DNA of 64,000 nt from Pseudomonas paracarnis (GCF_904063055.1 NZ_CAJFCN010000004.1:186001-250000), one strand, 5' to 3'; positions 19,209-29,869 are shown, numbered from the stretch's first letter. Program-made: numbers and translations. The notes: generated from the letters alone by a model not told the origin.

Positions 19209-19457
19209 GGACTTCTCCTTGAATTACTTTTAAGGACACATGTTTCAGACAGGGTAGGTGTCGGATGTGTGTAGCTTACTGCGAAGCGCTTCCCTGTGAC
19301 TGCCTCTTTCTAGGACGCATAGAGGCGACATTAATTCCCATGGCGGTATCATACAGGTCGCGATACATGATTCGCATTGTTTAAGCCAACGTTTATGACG
19401 GCCAGAATAGACAGTGAATGGTAAAGTTGCCTCTTTGATCCTCAAAGGAGCAGGGCA

Positions 19458-19838
19458 GTGCGTAAAGTAGCGATGGCAATTGTGGTGTTGGCGTTGGCCG
19501 GATGCGGTGAAGGTAAGTCGGTCGATGCCCCCAAGGCCAAGCCTGCCGTGACCGAAAGCCTGCCGCAAACCGGTGCGATTGCCGCTCAGGAGTGGGATAT
19601 ACGGGTCGGCCCGCCGGACCACAAGCTGCAGGCGATCACCGACCTGACCGCCTGGTTGCTGGAACACGGCTTCAATTTCTATATCGTCAAAGTCGACGGC
19701 AAGGATGAGGTGCTATTGGGGCCGTTCGCGACCAAAGCCGAGGCCGAAGCCAAGCAGGCGCTGCTAAACGAAAAAATGGCACGGGCCAAGAAAAACGACA
19801 CCGTGTCGGAGATCATCGAACACAAGGCTGCGCAGTAG
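19458..19838 (+). CDS. SPOR-domain-like lipoprotein
   Basis: This 126-residue protein has a lipobox (ALAGCGEG, lipidated Cys near residue 16), then a linker and a region with FNFYIVKVDGKDEVLLGPF and KAEAEAKQALL, which looks like a SPOR peptidoglycan-binding fold. It would be envelope-anchored and bind denuded glycan strands. The start is GTG with AAAGGAG 7 bases upstream. No operon partner is visible. Confidence 0.75.
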   Translation: MRKVAMAIVVLALAGCGEGKSVDAPKAKPAVTESLPQTGAIAAQEWDIRVGPPDHKLQAITDLTAWLLEHGFNFYIVKVDGKDEVLLGPFATKAEAEAKQALLNEKMARAKKNDTVSEIIEHKAAQ

Positions 19839-19873
19839 CAGCAGGCCAGGTGGGCGGGCAGCCCCGCCCACGT

Positions 19874-20563
19874 TCAGCCGCAGGCCTTCAGGTTGACCGG
19901 GCCGACGAACTCATTGCCGCGCCCCATCACGCAAGCCACGGTCTGGTTGCGCTGGCGCTCCCAGATTTGCACCGGATAGGTCTTGTTCCAGGCTTCATAC
20001 AATTGCCGGTCCTGCTTCGACAGGCGTAGGCCATATTGCTTGCTCATGTAGAAATACGTGCGCGCGATCATTCCGCGAATGGACGGGCGCGGCATGACTT
20101 TCTTTGCCTTGAAGTCCACCTGGGTCAGGCATGAGCCGTACTGCCCGCTTTGCACCGGCAGCCAGCCAAAGCTGAAGTTGTTACGGTCGCCATTCACTTC
20201 GCCGATGCTCGGCACCAGGTTGTGCAGGTCTGCCTCGGCGCGCTTGAACACCTCATCATGGCGCGTGCAGTTTTTTCGCCCGCCATTTTGCCAGCATTGG
20301 CGCAGATGCCCGATTTGCCAGGCCGGTACGATGTGTTCCCACTCAATGCGCGCGGCGCGGTTGGCGTTTTTGCGGGGGATGTAACCGCAGGCTTTCAGGT
20401 TGACCCGGTTACCGGTGTATTTGCAGCCGCAATAAAATTCGGTGGATTGCGGCGCGTAGAGCTTCCAGGCGATTTTCTTGGCTTCGCTGAAGGTGCGAGG
20501 GGCTTGGGCGTTGGCGGTGACGGTTAAAAACAGACAGCACACAGCAATAAAACGGGCACTCAT
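19874..20563 (-). CDS. endA: Endonuclease I family secreted nuclease
   Basis: This 229-residue protein has a signal peptide ending at ANAQAP. The endonuclease I core shows YCGCKY, RIEWEHIVPAW (catalytic region) and ADLHNLVPSIGEVNGDRNN, and there are multiple cysteines for disulfides. It is a periplasmic or secreted non-specific DNase like EndA/Dns. The ATG lies 4 bases after the DUF1654 stop with GAAGGA inside that gene, so the two are coupled. The pair is preceded by a LexA-type box. Confidence 0.92.
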   Translation of the reverse strand: MSARFIAVCCLFLTVTANAQAPRTFSEAKKIAWKLYAPQSTEFYCGCKYTGNRVNLKACGYIPRKNANRAARIEWEHIVPAWQIGHLRQCWQNGGRKNCTRHDEVFKRAEADLHNLVPSIGEVNGDRNNFSFGWLPVQSGQYGSCLTQVDFKAKKVMPRPSIRGMIARTYFYMSKQYGLRLSKQDRQLYEAWNKTYPVQIWERQRNQTVACVMGRGNEFVGPVNLKACG

Positions 20564-20567
20564 TGAA

Positions 20568-20819
20568 TCAATCTTCCTTCGGCACAACCCAGAAAATCTG
20601 CACGCCACCGTCATCTCGATAGGCGAGGGTGACGTTGTCGTTTTCCGAAATCTCTTCCAGTAAACGTTGCCAATCGGTCTCCGGTTCATCGGGTAAACGG
20701 AAGATCAACGCTGCCTTGGCTTTTTGGGCGTTGGTCGAATTGATGATTTTTTGCACGCGGATAGCCAGGCGCTGGTAGGCGTCAGGCGATGCAGGGGCTG
20801 CGGAAGAGGGCTTTGCCAC
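20568..20819 (-). CDS. DUF1654 family protein
   Basis: This 83-residue protein has the DUF1654 pattern: YQRLAIRVQKIINS, FRLPDEPETDWQRLLEE and NVTLAYRDDGGVQIFW. The family is common in Pseudomonas and its phages, with no proven role. The GTG start at 20819 fits a GGA site about 9 bases upstream. It lies directly upstream of endA and directly downstream of a LexA-type box, so DNA-damage control is likely. Confidence 0.82.
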   Translation of the reverse strand: MAKPSSAAPASPDAYQRLAIRVQKIINSTNAQKAKAALIFRLPDEPETDWQRLLEEISENDNVTLAYRDDGGVQIFWVVPKED

Positions 20820-20837
20820 AGAACATTCCTTAATTGG

Positions 20838-20853
20838 CTGTACGCACATACAG
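20838..20853 (-). promoter_or_regulatory. LexA (SOS) box
   Basis: CTG-TACGCACATA-CAG is a full CTG-N10-CAG match to the gammaproteobacterial SOS box with an AT-containing centre. It lies 19 bases before the DUF1654 start, where it would cover the promoter of the DUF1654-endA unit. Confidence 0.7.
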
Positions 20854-20954
20854 TATTTAACTGTAGGCAATTTCGCAACTGCTTAAATTTCAAGAAGTTC
20901 GTCTGACAGCGAATCAGGAAGTTTGTTGAGGTGCGGGGGGAGAGGGGTTGAATA

Positions 20955-20980
20955 TGGCGAGGGAGCAAGCTCCCTCGCCA
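20955..20980. repeat. REP-type palindrome
   Basis: TGGCGAGGGAGC and its complement flank a 2-base AA loop. It lies downstream of the asparaginase gene and shares the GAGC-AA-GCTC centre with the element at 9856. Confidence 0.75.
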
Positions 20981-21010
20981 CAAAAGCATCTACAGGTGAA
21001 TCAGCAGGGA

Positions 21011-22138
<1,128 letters not shown>

Positions 22139-22188
22139 TCATCTAGAACACCCGGGCGGTTCTGAACGCCGCGAGGTGCTGAGAAAGA

Positions 22189-22204
22189 GCAGGATTTGTA
22201 CCAG
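22189..22204 (-). promoter_or_regulatory. Candidate sigma-54 promoter of asparaginase
   Basis: On the minus strand TGGTACAAATCCTGCT matches TGGCAC-N5-TTGC with the exact GG-to-GC spacing and two mismatches. It lies about 90 bp before the start codon. RpoN control of asparaginase is known in pseudomonads, but this site is inferred. Confidence 0.45.
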
Positions 22205-22527
22205 GCTGAGTATGTTGGTTTTTTTAAATTAACTTATTGATTTAAAACAACTTAAAGCAGGGTTTCGGTTTGGTGGGGGTCGGTGCTGTCCGGCTTTCCG
22301 AACGAGAAGGGCTGTGGTGTTCGGTTGTCCGAAAAGCGTTCACGATTTGTCCGGGCACCCTGCATGATCATTCGCCACCCAGGCTGTCGTTTCAGCGAAG
22401 GTCAGAGAGGGCGAGCTTGCTTAAACGTATCAGCGGCCGATAGCTGAAGGGAGGGCTTGGAGGGCGTCCGTGAAAGCCTTGCTGCTACCGTTGACAAATC
22501 TCGACAAGGTTCTCATAGTTTACTCAA

Positions 22528-22541
22528 CGCAAACGTTTGCG
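22528..22541. promoter_or_regulatory. RbsR operator
   Basis: CGCAAACGTTTGCG is a perfect 14-bp palindrome with the CG centre typical of LacI-family operators. It lies 124 bp before rbsB, and an RbsR-type regulator is encoded in the same operon. The rest of 22205-22664 holds the promoter region and no gene. Confidence 0.8.
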
Positions 22542-22664
22542 AGATGTTTCACTGCGCCCTTGGCACATCGTGACAGCTCGTATCAGCCGCCCAAGTGGGA
22601 GGGCTGCCGAAGGGGTCTTCGGTGCAAGCGTTGCTCACAATAATCATAAGATCGGAGTGAACCC

Positions 22665-23624
22665 ATGAAGCTGCCATTTGCTGGACGTCTTCTTGCTGTT
22701 GCTGTGCTTGCTGCCGCATCCGCCGCTTTGCCTCTCTCTTCTGCATTTGCCGATGACGCTGCCAAAACGCCTACCGTGGGTTTGGTCATGAAGTCCCTTG
22801 CCAATGAGTTTTTCGTCACCATGACCGACGGTGCGAAGGACTACCAGAAAGCGCACCCAACAGAATTCAAGTTGATCTCCAACGGCATCAAGAACGAAAC
22901 CGATACCAGCGCGCAGATCGCCATTGTCAACGAAATGATCAACGCCAAGGTCGATGCGCTTGTCATCGCTCCCGCCGACTCCAAGGCACTCGCCAGTGTG
23001 CTGAAGAAAGCTTCCGATGCCGGTATCAAAGTCGTCAACATCGACAACCGCCTGGACCCGGAAGTACTCAAAAGCAAAAACCTCAATATCCCGTTCGTAG
23101 GCCCGGATAACCGCAAAGGCTCCAAGCTGGTGGGCGACTACCTGGCCAAGCAACTGGCCGCCGGTGACAAGGTCGGCATCATCGAGGGCGTACCCACTAC
23201 CACTAATGCCCAGCAGCGCACCGCAGGCTTCAAGGATGCGATGGACGCGGCAGGCATGAAGATTGTTTCCACCCAATCCGGTAACTGGGAAATCGACCAA
23301 GGCAACAAGATCGCGGCAGCGATGCTGAGCGAAACACCGGATATCAAGGCGCTGTTGGCCGGTAACGACAACATGGCCCTGGGCGCTGTTTCCGCCGTGC
23401 GTGCGGCAGGCAAGGCCGGCAAGGTGCTGGTTGTGGGTTATGACAACATTGACGCGATCAAACCAATGCTCAAGGACGGTCGTGTGTTGGCCACCGCTGA
23501 CCAGGCCGCTGCCCAGCAAGCCGTGTTTGGTATCCAGAACGCGCTGAAGCTGGTCAAGGGTGAGAAAGTCGATGCCAAAGATGGCGTGATCGAAACCCCG
23601 GTCGAGCTCGTCATCAAGCAGTAA
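22665..23624 (+). CDS. rbsB: Ribose ABC transporter, periplasmic binding protein
   Basis: This 319-residue protein has a signal peptide ending near AFADDAAK and a type I periplasmic binding fold (VGLVMKSLANEFFVTM; LIAPADSKAL-like segment; VGPDNRKGSKLVG; VVGYDNIDAIKPML). It binds D-ribose and delivers it to RbsAC. It is the first gene of the operon, after the RbsR operator, with a CGGAGT ribosome site. A GC hairpin follows and probably raises rbsB mRNA over the later genes. Confidence 0.93.
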   Translation: MKLPFAGRLLAVAVLAAASAALPLSSAFADDAAKTPTVGLVMKSLANEFFVTMTDGAKDYQKAHPTEFKLISNGIKNETDTSAQIAIVNEMINAKVDALVIAPADSKALASVLKKASDAGIKVVNIDNRLDPEVLKSKNLNIPFVGPDNRKGSKLVGDYLAKQLAAGDKVGIIEGVPTTTNAQQRTAGFKDAMDAAGMKIVSTQSGNWEIDQGNKIAAAMLSETPDIKALLAGNDNMALGAVSAVRAAGKAGKVLVVGYDNIDAIKPMLKDGRVLATADQAAAQQAVFGIQNALKLVKGEKVDAKDGVIETPVELVIKQ

Positions 23625-23643
23625 TCCTGGCAGTACCCAACAG

Positions 23644-23666
23644 CGCCTGCTCGTCCTGAGCGGGCG
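23644..23666 (+). promoter_or_regulatory. Intercistronic hairpin between rbsB and rbsA
   Basis: CGCCTGCTC pairs with GAGCGGGCG (one G-U) around a 5-base loop. No T run follows, so it is more likely an mRNA 3'-end stabiliser for rbsB than a terminator. Confidence 0.55.
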
Positions 23667-23681
23667 CCTGGAGATTTTCCT

Positions 23682-25235
23682 ATGTCATCTTCCGCCCCGA
23701 ACGCTGTCCTCTCGGTCAGCGGTATCGGTAAGACCTATGCCCAACCGGTTCTGTCCGACATCACCCTGACGCTCAATCGCGGGGAAGTGTTGGCGCTGAC
23801 CGGTGAGAACGGCGCAGGCAAAAGCACCTTGTCGAAGATCATCGGTGGCTTGGTCACGCCCACTACCGGGCACATGCAATTCAATGGTCAGGATTACCGC
23901 CCCGCCAGCCGCACCCAGGCCGAAGCCTTGGGCGTGCGCATGGTCATGCAGGAACTCAACCTGCTGCCGACGCTGACCGTGGCTGAGAACCTATTCCTGG
24001 ATAACCTGCCGAGCCGCTGTGGCTGGATCAGCCGCAAACAACTGCGCAAAGCCGCGATCGAAGCCATGGCCCAAGTCGGCCTGGACGCGATCGACCCGGA
24101 CACGCTGGTGGGCAGCCTGGGCATCGGTCACCAGCAAATGGTCGAGATCGCCCGTAACCTGATCGGCGACTGCCATGTACTGATCCTCGACGAGCCCACG
24201 GCGATGCTTACTGCTCGTGAAGTCGAGATGCTGTTCGAACAAATCACGCGCCTGCAGGCTCGAGGCGTGGCGATCATTTATATTTCTCACCGGCTCGAAG
24301 AGTTGGCCCGTGTCGCCCAGCGCATTGCGGTATTGCGCGACGGCAAGCTGGTCTGCGTCGAGCCGATGGCCAATTACAACAGTGAGCAGTTGGTGACCTT
24401 GATGGTCGGTCGCGAACTGGGTGAACACATCGATTTGGGCCCGCGCACCATCGGAGGCCCGGCCTTGACGGTGAAGGGCCTGACCCGTTCGGACAAGGTC
24501 CGCGATGTGTCCTTTGAAGTGCGCGCCGGTGAAATCTATGGCATTTCCGGCCTGATCGGCGCCGGCCGCACCGAGTTGCTGCGCCTGATCTTCGGCGCCG
24601 ATCCGGCCGACAGCGGCACCGTGGCCTTGGGTTCGCCGGCCAAGGTGGTGAGCATTCGCTCGCCGGTGGACGCGGTCGGTCATGGTATTGCCTTGATCAC
24701 CGAAGACCGCAAGGGTGAGGGCCTGCTGCTGACCCAATCCATCAGCGCCAACATCGCCCTGGGCAACATGCCGGAAATTTCCGGCGGTGGCGTCGTCAAC
24801 AGTCGCAACGAAACCGCTCTGGCCAAGCGCCAGATCGACGCCATGCGTATCCGCAGTTCCAGCCCGACGCAACTGGTGTCCGAGCTGTCGGGTGGTAACC
24901 AGCAGAAGGTGGTGATTGGCCGCTGGCTGGAGCGCGATTGCGCGGTGATGCTGTTCGATGAGCCCACCCGTGGTATCGACGTCGGTGCCAAGTTCGACAT
25001 CTACGCTTTGCTCGGTGAATTGACCCGTCAGGGCAAAGCGCTGGTAGTGGTGTCCAGTGACCTGCGTGAGCTGATGCTGATCTGTGACCGCATCGGTGTG
25101 TTGTCCGCCGGGCGGCTGATCGAGACCTTCGAGCGTGACAGCTGGACCCAGGACGAATTGCTCGCCGCCGCCTTCGCCGGCTATCAGAAACGTGATGCGC
25201 TGCTCAACGAAGCCGCGCCTAGGAATACCCCATGA
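23682..25235 (+). CDS. rbsA: Ribose ABC transporter, duplicated ATPase
   Basis: This 517-residue protein has two fused ABC domains. The first has Walker A GENGAGKST and Walker B VLILDEPT with a degenerate signature GIGHQQM. The second has a degenerate Walker A (GLIGAGRTEL) and a good signature ELSGGNQQKV, as in all sugar transporters of this class. It powers ribose uptake with RbsC. Its stop overlaps the rbsC start. Confidence 0.95.
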   Translation: MSSSAPNAVLSVSGIGKTYAQPVLSDITLTLNRGEVLALTGENGAGKSTLSKIIGGLVTPTTGHMQFNGQDYRPASRTQAEALGVRMVMQELNLLPTLTVAENLFLDNLPSRCGWISRKQLRKAAIEAMAQVGLDAIDPDTLVGSLGIGHQQMVEIARNLIGDCHVLILDEPTAMLTAREVEMLFEQITRLQARGVAIIYISHRLEELARVAQRIAVLRDGKLVCVEPMANYNSEQLVTLMVGRELGEHIDLGPRTIGGPALTVKGLTRSDKVRDVSFEVRAGEIYGISGLIGAGRTELLRLIFGADPADSGTVALGSPAKVVSIRSPVDAVGHGIALITEDRKGEGLLLTQSISANIALGNMPEISGGGVVNSRNETALAKRQIDAMRIRSSSPTQLVSELSGGNQQKVVIGRWLERDCAVMLFDEPTRGIDVGAKFDIYALLGELTRQGKALVVVSSDLRELMLICDRIGVLSAGRLIETFERDSWTQDELLAAAFAGYQKRDALLNEAAPRNTP

Positions 25236-26209
25236 AAACAAGCACTTCCCCCGGTAAAACTGGCGGCAACTTCTATGGCCTGGGTACTTACCTGGGGCTG
25301 GCAGGTGCCTTGCTGGCGATGATTGCGCTGTTCTCGGTGCTCAGCGATCACTTCCTGTCCTATGACACCTTCAGCACCCTGGCCAACCAGATTCCTGACC
25401 TGATGGTGCTCGCGGTGGGCATGACCTTCATCCTGATCATTGGCGGCATCGACCTGTCCGTGGGCTCGGTGTTGGCATTGGCGGCCTCGGCGGTCAGCGT
25501 GGCGATCCTGGGCTGGGGCTGGAGCGTGTTGCCCGCCGCCCTGTTGGGCATGGGCTGCGCGGCGTTGGCCGGCACCATCACCGGTTCCATCACGGTGGCC
25601 TGGCGCATTCCGTCATTTATCGTATCCCTCGGCGTGCTGGAGATGGCCCGCGGCGTGGCCTACCAGATGACGGGCTCGCGCACCGCTTATATCGGTGACT
25701 CGTTTGCCTGGCTGTCCAACCCGATTGCTTTTGGTATTTCCCCGTCGTTCATCATCGCCTTGCTGGTGATCATCGCGGCCCAGTTGGTGCTGACCCGTAC
25801 TGTGTTCGGGCGTTACCTGATCGGCATCGGTACCAACGAAGAAGCGGTGCGCCTGGCGGGTATTAACCCCAAGCCATACAAGATTCTGGTGTTCAGCCTG
25901 ATGGGCCTGCTGGCCGGTGTGGCGGCGCTGTTCCAGATTTCGCGCCTGGAAGCGGCGGACCCGAATGCCGGTTCGGGCCTGGAGCTGCAAGTGATCGCCG
26001 CCGTGGTGATCGGTGGTACCAGCCTGATGGGCGGGCGTGGTTCGGTCATCAGTACGTTCTTCGGGGTGTTGATTATTTCGGTCTTGGCCGCTGGGCTGGC
26101 ACAGATCGGCGCGACGGAACCGACTAAACGTATCATTACCGGCGCCGTGATCGTGATTGCCGTGGTCCTCGATACTTACCGCAGCCAGCGCGCCAGTCGG
26201 CGGGGCTGA
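25232..26209 (+). CDS. rbsC: Ribose ABC transporter permease
   Basis: This 325-residue polytopic inner-membrane protein shows the family segment GGIDLSVGSVLALAA near residue 70, the ATPase-coupling region RYLIGIGTNEEAVRLAGI near residue 195 and GGTSLMGGRGS near residue 262. The ATGA overlap with rbsA shows coupling. Confidence 0.95.
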   Translation: MKTSTSPGKTGGNFYGLGTYLGLAGALLAMIALFSVLSDHFLSYDTFSTLANQIPDLMVLAVGMTFILIIGGIDLSVGSVLALAASAVSVAILGWGWSVLPAALLGMGCAALAGTITGSITVAWRIPSFIVSLGVLEMARGVAYQMTGSRTAYIGDSFAWLSNPIAFGISPSFIIALLVIIAAQLVLTRTVFGRYLIGIGTNEEAVRLAGINPKPYKILVFSLMGLLAGVAALFQISRLEAADPNAGSGLELQVIAAVVIGGTSLMGGRGSVISTFFGVLIISVLAAGLAQIGATEPTKRIITGAVIVIAVVLDTYRSQRASRRG

Positions 26210-26212
26210 ACC

Positions 26213-27235
26213 ATGGCAACGATCAAGGATGTGGCAGCGCTTGCAGGTATTTCCTACACCACCGTGTCCCATGTGGTGAACAAGACGCGCCCAGTCAGCG
26301 AGCCGGTACGCATCAAGGTCGAGGCGGCGATCAAGCAGTTGGACTACGTGCCCAGTGCCGTCGCACGCTCGCTCAAGGCCAAGACCACGGCCACCATCGG
26401 CCTGCTGGTGCCCAATAGCCTCAACCCGTATTTTGCCGAACTGGCTCGGGGTATCGAGGATTACTGCGAGCGTAATGGCTATTGCGTGATCCTCTGCAAC
26501 TCGGATGACGACGCAGAGAAACAGCGCAGTTACTTGCGCGTGTTGCTGGAAAAGCGCGTCGATGGCTTGATCGTGACATCCGTGGGCGGCGATGACAGTG
26601 GCCTTGCCGCGGGCTTGAGTGCAGTGCGCACGCCCATGGTGATTGTCGACCGGGCGCTGGATGGGATTGATGTGGACCTGGTGCGCATCGATCACGAAGA
26701 GGGCGCTTACCTGGCGACCCGGCACTTGCTTGAACTGGGGCACCGGGACATCGCCTGTATCGGCGGCCCTGGGCATACCCGCGTGGCGCAGATGCGCCTG
26801 GCGGGTTACCAGCGTGCATTGCGCGAGGCGGGCATCGAGGTGTTGGCCAGTCGTACCCTGGAAAGCGATTTCACCAGCACGGGCGGGTATGCCGCAGCCG
26901 TAGAGTTATTATCGCAACACCCGCCCAGCGCGATTTTCGCCAGCAACGATATGATTGGTTTTGGCGTGCTGCGCGCCGCCGCCGAGCGCAATGTGCGGGT
27001 GCCGGGCGAGCTGTCGGTCATCGGTTTCGATGACATCCAGATGGGGCGCTACGTCTACCCCGCGCTGACGACGGTCGGCCAGTCGATCCTGCAATTGGGC
27101 GAGACTGCGGCCGAATTGTTACTGCAACGAATAGCAACACCCCAACTGCCGATCGATCAACGTATCGTGACGCCCAGTATTGTTTTGCGTGAGTCGACTG
27201 CGCCATTGGCTGATGTGTTCGCCCAATACCGCTGA
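26213..27235 (+). CDS. rbsR: LacI-family ribose repressor
   Basis: This 340-residue protein has the N-terminal helix-turn-helix ATIKDVAALAGISYTTVSHV and a periplasmic-binding-like effector domain (GFDDIQMGRYVYPALTTV near residue 270). It should bind the CGCAAACGTTTGCG palindrome before rbsB and release it with ribose. It lies inside its own operon, so it is self-controlled. Confidence 0.93.
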   Translation: MATIKDVAALAGISYTTVSHVVNKTRPVSEPVRIKVEAAIKQLDYVPSAVARSLKAKTTATIGLLVPNSLNPYFAELARGIEDYCERNGYCVILCNSDDDAEKQRSYLRVLLEKRVDGLIVTSVGGDDSGLAAGLSAVRTPMVIVDRALDGIDVDLVRIDHEEGAYLATRHLLELGHRDIACIGGPGHTRVAQMRLAGYQRALREAGIEVLASRTLESDFTSTGGYAAAVELLSQHPPSAIFASNDMIGFGVLRAAAERNVRVPGELSVIGFDDIQMGRYVYPALTTVGQSILQLGETAAELLLQRIATPQLPIDQRIVTPSIVLRESTAPLADVFAQYR

Positions 27236-27258
27236 ACCGAATTGATGAGTACTGATGT

Positions 27259-28176
27259 ATGCCAGCAAAAGTAGTGGTAATAGGCAGCTTGAACATGGAC
27301 CTGGTCACTCGCGCCAGTCGCTTGCCGCGTGCCGGTGAAACCCTGATCGGCCAGACGTTCTCCACTGTGCCCGGCGGCAAGGGCGCCAACCAGGCCGTCG
27401 CCTCGGCACGCCTGGGGGCGAGTGTCGCCATGGTGGGATGCATCGGTACCGACGCCTATGGCAGCCAATTGCGCGATGCGCTGTTGGTGGAAGGGATCGA
27501 TTGCCAGGCCGTCAGCACGGTGGACGGCTCCAGCGGTGTGGCATTGATCGTGGTCGATGACAGCAGCCAGAACGCCATTGTCATTGTGGCCGGCAGCAAC
27601 GGTGAGCTGACGCCTGCGTCGCTGCGAACGTGCGACGCTGTGCTGCAGGCGGCAGACGTGATCATCTGCCAGCTTGAGGTGCCGATGGAGACTGTTGGGT
27701 ATGCGCTCCAGCGGGGGCGCGAGCTGGGCAAGACGGTCATTCTCAACCCGGCCCCGGCAAGCGGGCCGTTGCCCGCTGATTGGTATGCCTCGATCGATTA
27801 TCTGATCCCCAATGAAAGCGAGGCCAGCGCTCTGAGTGGCGTGACGGTCGACTCCCTCGACAGCGCCAAGGTCGCCGCGACCGCGCTGATCCAGGCGGGC
27901 GCCGGTAAGGTCATCATCACCCTGGGCGCCCAGGGCGCGCTGTTTGCCGACGGCCAGAGCTTTGAGCACCTGGTGGCGCCGAAGGTCAAGGCGGTGGATA
28001 CCACCGCTGCTGGCGATACCTTTGTCGGTGGCTTTGCCGCCGCGCTGGCCGCGGGCCAGAGCGAAGCCCGGGCGATCCGTTTTGGCCAGGTGGCGGCGGC
28101 ATTGTCAGTGACCCGCGCCGGCGCTCAGCCTTCCATTCCTACGCTGCACGACGTACAAGGTTTTGTGCCCGCATGA
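27259..28176 (+). CDS. rbsK: Ribokinase
   Basis: This 305-residue PfkB-family kinase phosphorylates D-ribose at C5. Substrate motif [10 protein letters not shown] is near residue 38 and the catalytic-base/anion-hole motif [12 protein letters not shown] near residue 245. Its stop overlaps the rbsD start by four bases. Confidence 0.95.
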   Translation: MPAKVVVIGSLNMDLVTRASRLPRAGETLIGQTFSTVPGGKGANQAVASARLGASVAMVGCIGTDAYGSQLRDALLVEGIDCQAVSTVDGSSGVALIVVDDSSQNAIVIVAGSNGELTPASLRTCDAVLQAADVIICQLEVPMETVGYALQRGRELGKTVILNPAPASGPLPADWYASIDYLIPNESEASALSGVTVDSLDSAKVAATALIQAGAGKVIITLGAQGALFADGQSFEHLVAPKVKAVDTTAAGDTFVGGFAAALAAGQSEARAIRFGQVAAALSVTRAGAQPSIPTLHDVQGFVPA

Positions 28177-28577
28177 AAAAGACACCTTTGCTGAATATCG
28201 CACTGTCGCGCGTGATCGCGTCCCTGGGTCACGGCGACATCCTGGTCATCGGCGATGCCGGCCTGCCGGTGCCTCCCGGCGTCGAACTGATCGACCTGGC
28301 ACTGACTCAGGGCATCCCTGACTTCATCAGCACCTTGCGCATCGTGCTTAGCGAAATGCAGGTGGAAAGCCATGTGCTGGCAGAAGAGATCCTGCTGAAG
28401 CAACCGCCCGCGCTGACCGCGCTAAATGCGCTCACAGAGCAGGCTGCACTGGGTGAGCGCCGCCTGCTCAGCCATGACCAATTCAAGCAATTGAGCCGCA
28501 ATGCCCGCGCCGTGGTGCGCACTGGCGAATGCCAGCCGTACTGCAATATCGCGCTGGTGTCCGGCGTAACGTTCTAG
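28173..28577 (+). CDS. rbsD: D-ribose pyranase
   Basis: This 134-residue protein interconverts the pyranose and furanose forms of ribose so that ribokinase can use it. Signs are [17 protein letters not shown] at the start (catalytic His), [10 protein letters not shown] and the C-terminal [13 protein letters not shown] region. It is coupled to rbsK through an ATGA overlap. Confidence 0.93.
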   Translation: MKKTPLLNIALSRVIASLGHGDILVIGDAGLPVPPGVELIDLALTQGIPDFISTLRIVLSEMQVESHVLAEEILLKQPPALTALNALTEQAALGERRLLSHDQFKQLSRNARAVVRTGECQPYCNIALVSGVTF

Positions 28578-28604
28578 CGTCCCCCCAATGACAAGGAGTG
28601 CTTT

Positions 28605-29633
28605 ATGCAACGTGGTCTACCTACCCTGAAAAACCTGTTCCGGAGTGTTCTGCTTTTGTCCGCGCTCACTGCTGCAAGCGCCCAAGCGGCGGAAAAAATC
28701 GACCTGATCATCGATACCGACCCGGGTGCCGATGACGTGGTGGCCTTGCTGTTCGCCATGGCCTCGCCGCAGGAGTTGAGCATTCGTGCGCTGACCACCG
28801 TCGCCGGCAATGTGCGCCTGGACAAGACCTCCCGCAACGCACGCCTGGCGCGCGAGTGGGCAGGGCGCGAGGATATCCCGGTGTACGCCGGTGCGCCAGC
28901 GCCGCTGCTGCGCAAACCGATCTACGCCGAGAATATTCATGGCAAGGAAGGCATCTCGGGCGTCACGGTGCATGAACCGAAAAAAGGTCTGGCCGAAGGC
29001 AATGCGGTCGACTATCTGATCAACACCCTGAGCAGCGCCAAGCCGCACAGCATCACCATCGCCATGCTCGGCCCGCAGACCAACCTGGCACTGGCACTGA
29101 CTCAAGCGCCCGAAATCACCCAGGGCATCAAGGAAGTGGTCGTGATGGGCGGCGCCCACTTCAATGGCGGCAATATCACCCCAGTGGCTGAGTTCAACCT
29201 GTTCGCCGATCCGGTGGCGGCGGAGATCGTGCTCAAAAGCGGTGTGAAGTTGACCTACCTGCCGTTGGACGTGACCCATAAAGTCCTCACCAGCGACGCC
29301 CGCCTGAAGAAGATTGCGGACCTGAACAACAACGCGAGCAAGGTCGTCAGCAGTATTCTGAATGAGTACGTCAAAGGCGATATGGAGCACTACGGCATTC
29401 CGGGTGGCCCGGTCCATGACGCTACCGTGGTGGCGTACCTGCTCAAGCCTTCGCTGTTCAGCGGTCGTGAGGCCAATATGGTAGTCGACAGCCGCGAAGG
29501 CCCGACCTTCGGCCAGACCATCGTCGATTGGTACGATGGGCTCAAGCAGCCAAAGAATGTGTTCTGGGTTGAGAATGGCGACGCCCAGGGCTTCTTCGAT
29601 CTGTTGACCGAGCGCCTGGCGCGTCTGAAGTAA
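28605..29633 (+). CDS. Periplasmic nucleoside hydrolase
   Basis: This 342-residue protein has a signal peptide (cleavage near ASAQAAEK) and then the calcium-binding motif IIDTDPGADD of inosine-uridine nucleoside hydrolases. The segment VTHKVL near residue 225 is also typical. It splits nucleosides into base and ribose in the periplasm, so it can supply ribose to the transporter encoded upstream. The gap to rbsD is 27 bases with AAGGAG, so it is the last gene of the operon. Confidence 0.92.
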   Translation: MQRGLPTLKNLFRSVLLLSALTAASAQAAEKIDLIIDTDPGADDVVALLFAMASPQELSIRALTTVAGNVRLDKTSRNARLAREWAGREDIPVYAGAPAPLLRKPIYAENIHGKEGISGVTVHEPKKGLAEGNAVDYLINTLSSAKPHSITIAMLGPQTNLALALTQAPEITQGIKEVVVMGGAHFNGGNITPVAEFNLFADPVAAEIVLKSGVKLTYLPLDVTHKVLTSDARLKKIADLNNNASKVVSSILNEYVKGDMEHYGIPGGPVHDATVVAYLLKPSLFSGREANMVVDSREGPTFGQTIVDWYDGLKQPKNVFWVENGDAQGFFDLLTERLARLK

Positions 29634-29662
29634 GTGAGCGGGGCGGCGCTCGTCGCCCGGTT

Positions 29663-29869
29663 CTAATCGCGCTCTTGGGCGCCCCTGTAGTCGGCCGGGT
29701 ATTTCTCGAATATCTGGCCGATGAACGCTTGCGCCGCCTGGGTGCCCAGTTCCTTGACCAACAGATCGATACCAATGATCGCCAGTTCTTCCGGGCTTCC
29801 GGGGCTGTAGGAGCTTTGCCCTTGGGGCCACTTGGCTTTGATGTCGGCTTGAAGCGTTACGGTGGTCAT
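29663..29869 (-). CDS. Small conserved-looking hypothetical protein
   Basis: This 68-residue protein begins MTTVTLQADIKAKWPQGQ and contains GIDLLVKELGTQAAQAFIGQ, a plausible amphipathic helix. The ATG at 29869 is preceded by GTGAGA. The upstream extension of the frame lacks a ribosome site. The family is not recognised. Confidence 0.6.
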   Translation of the reverse strand: MTTVTLQADIKAKWPQGQSSYSPGSPEELAIIGIDLLVKELGTQAAQAFIGQIFEKYPADYRGAQERD

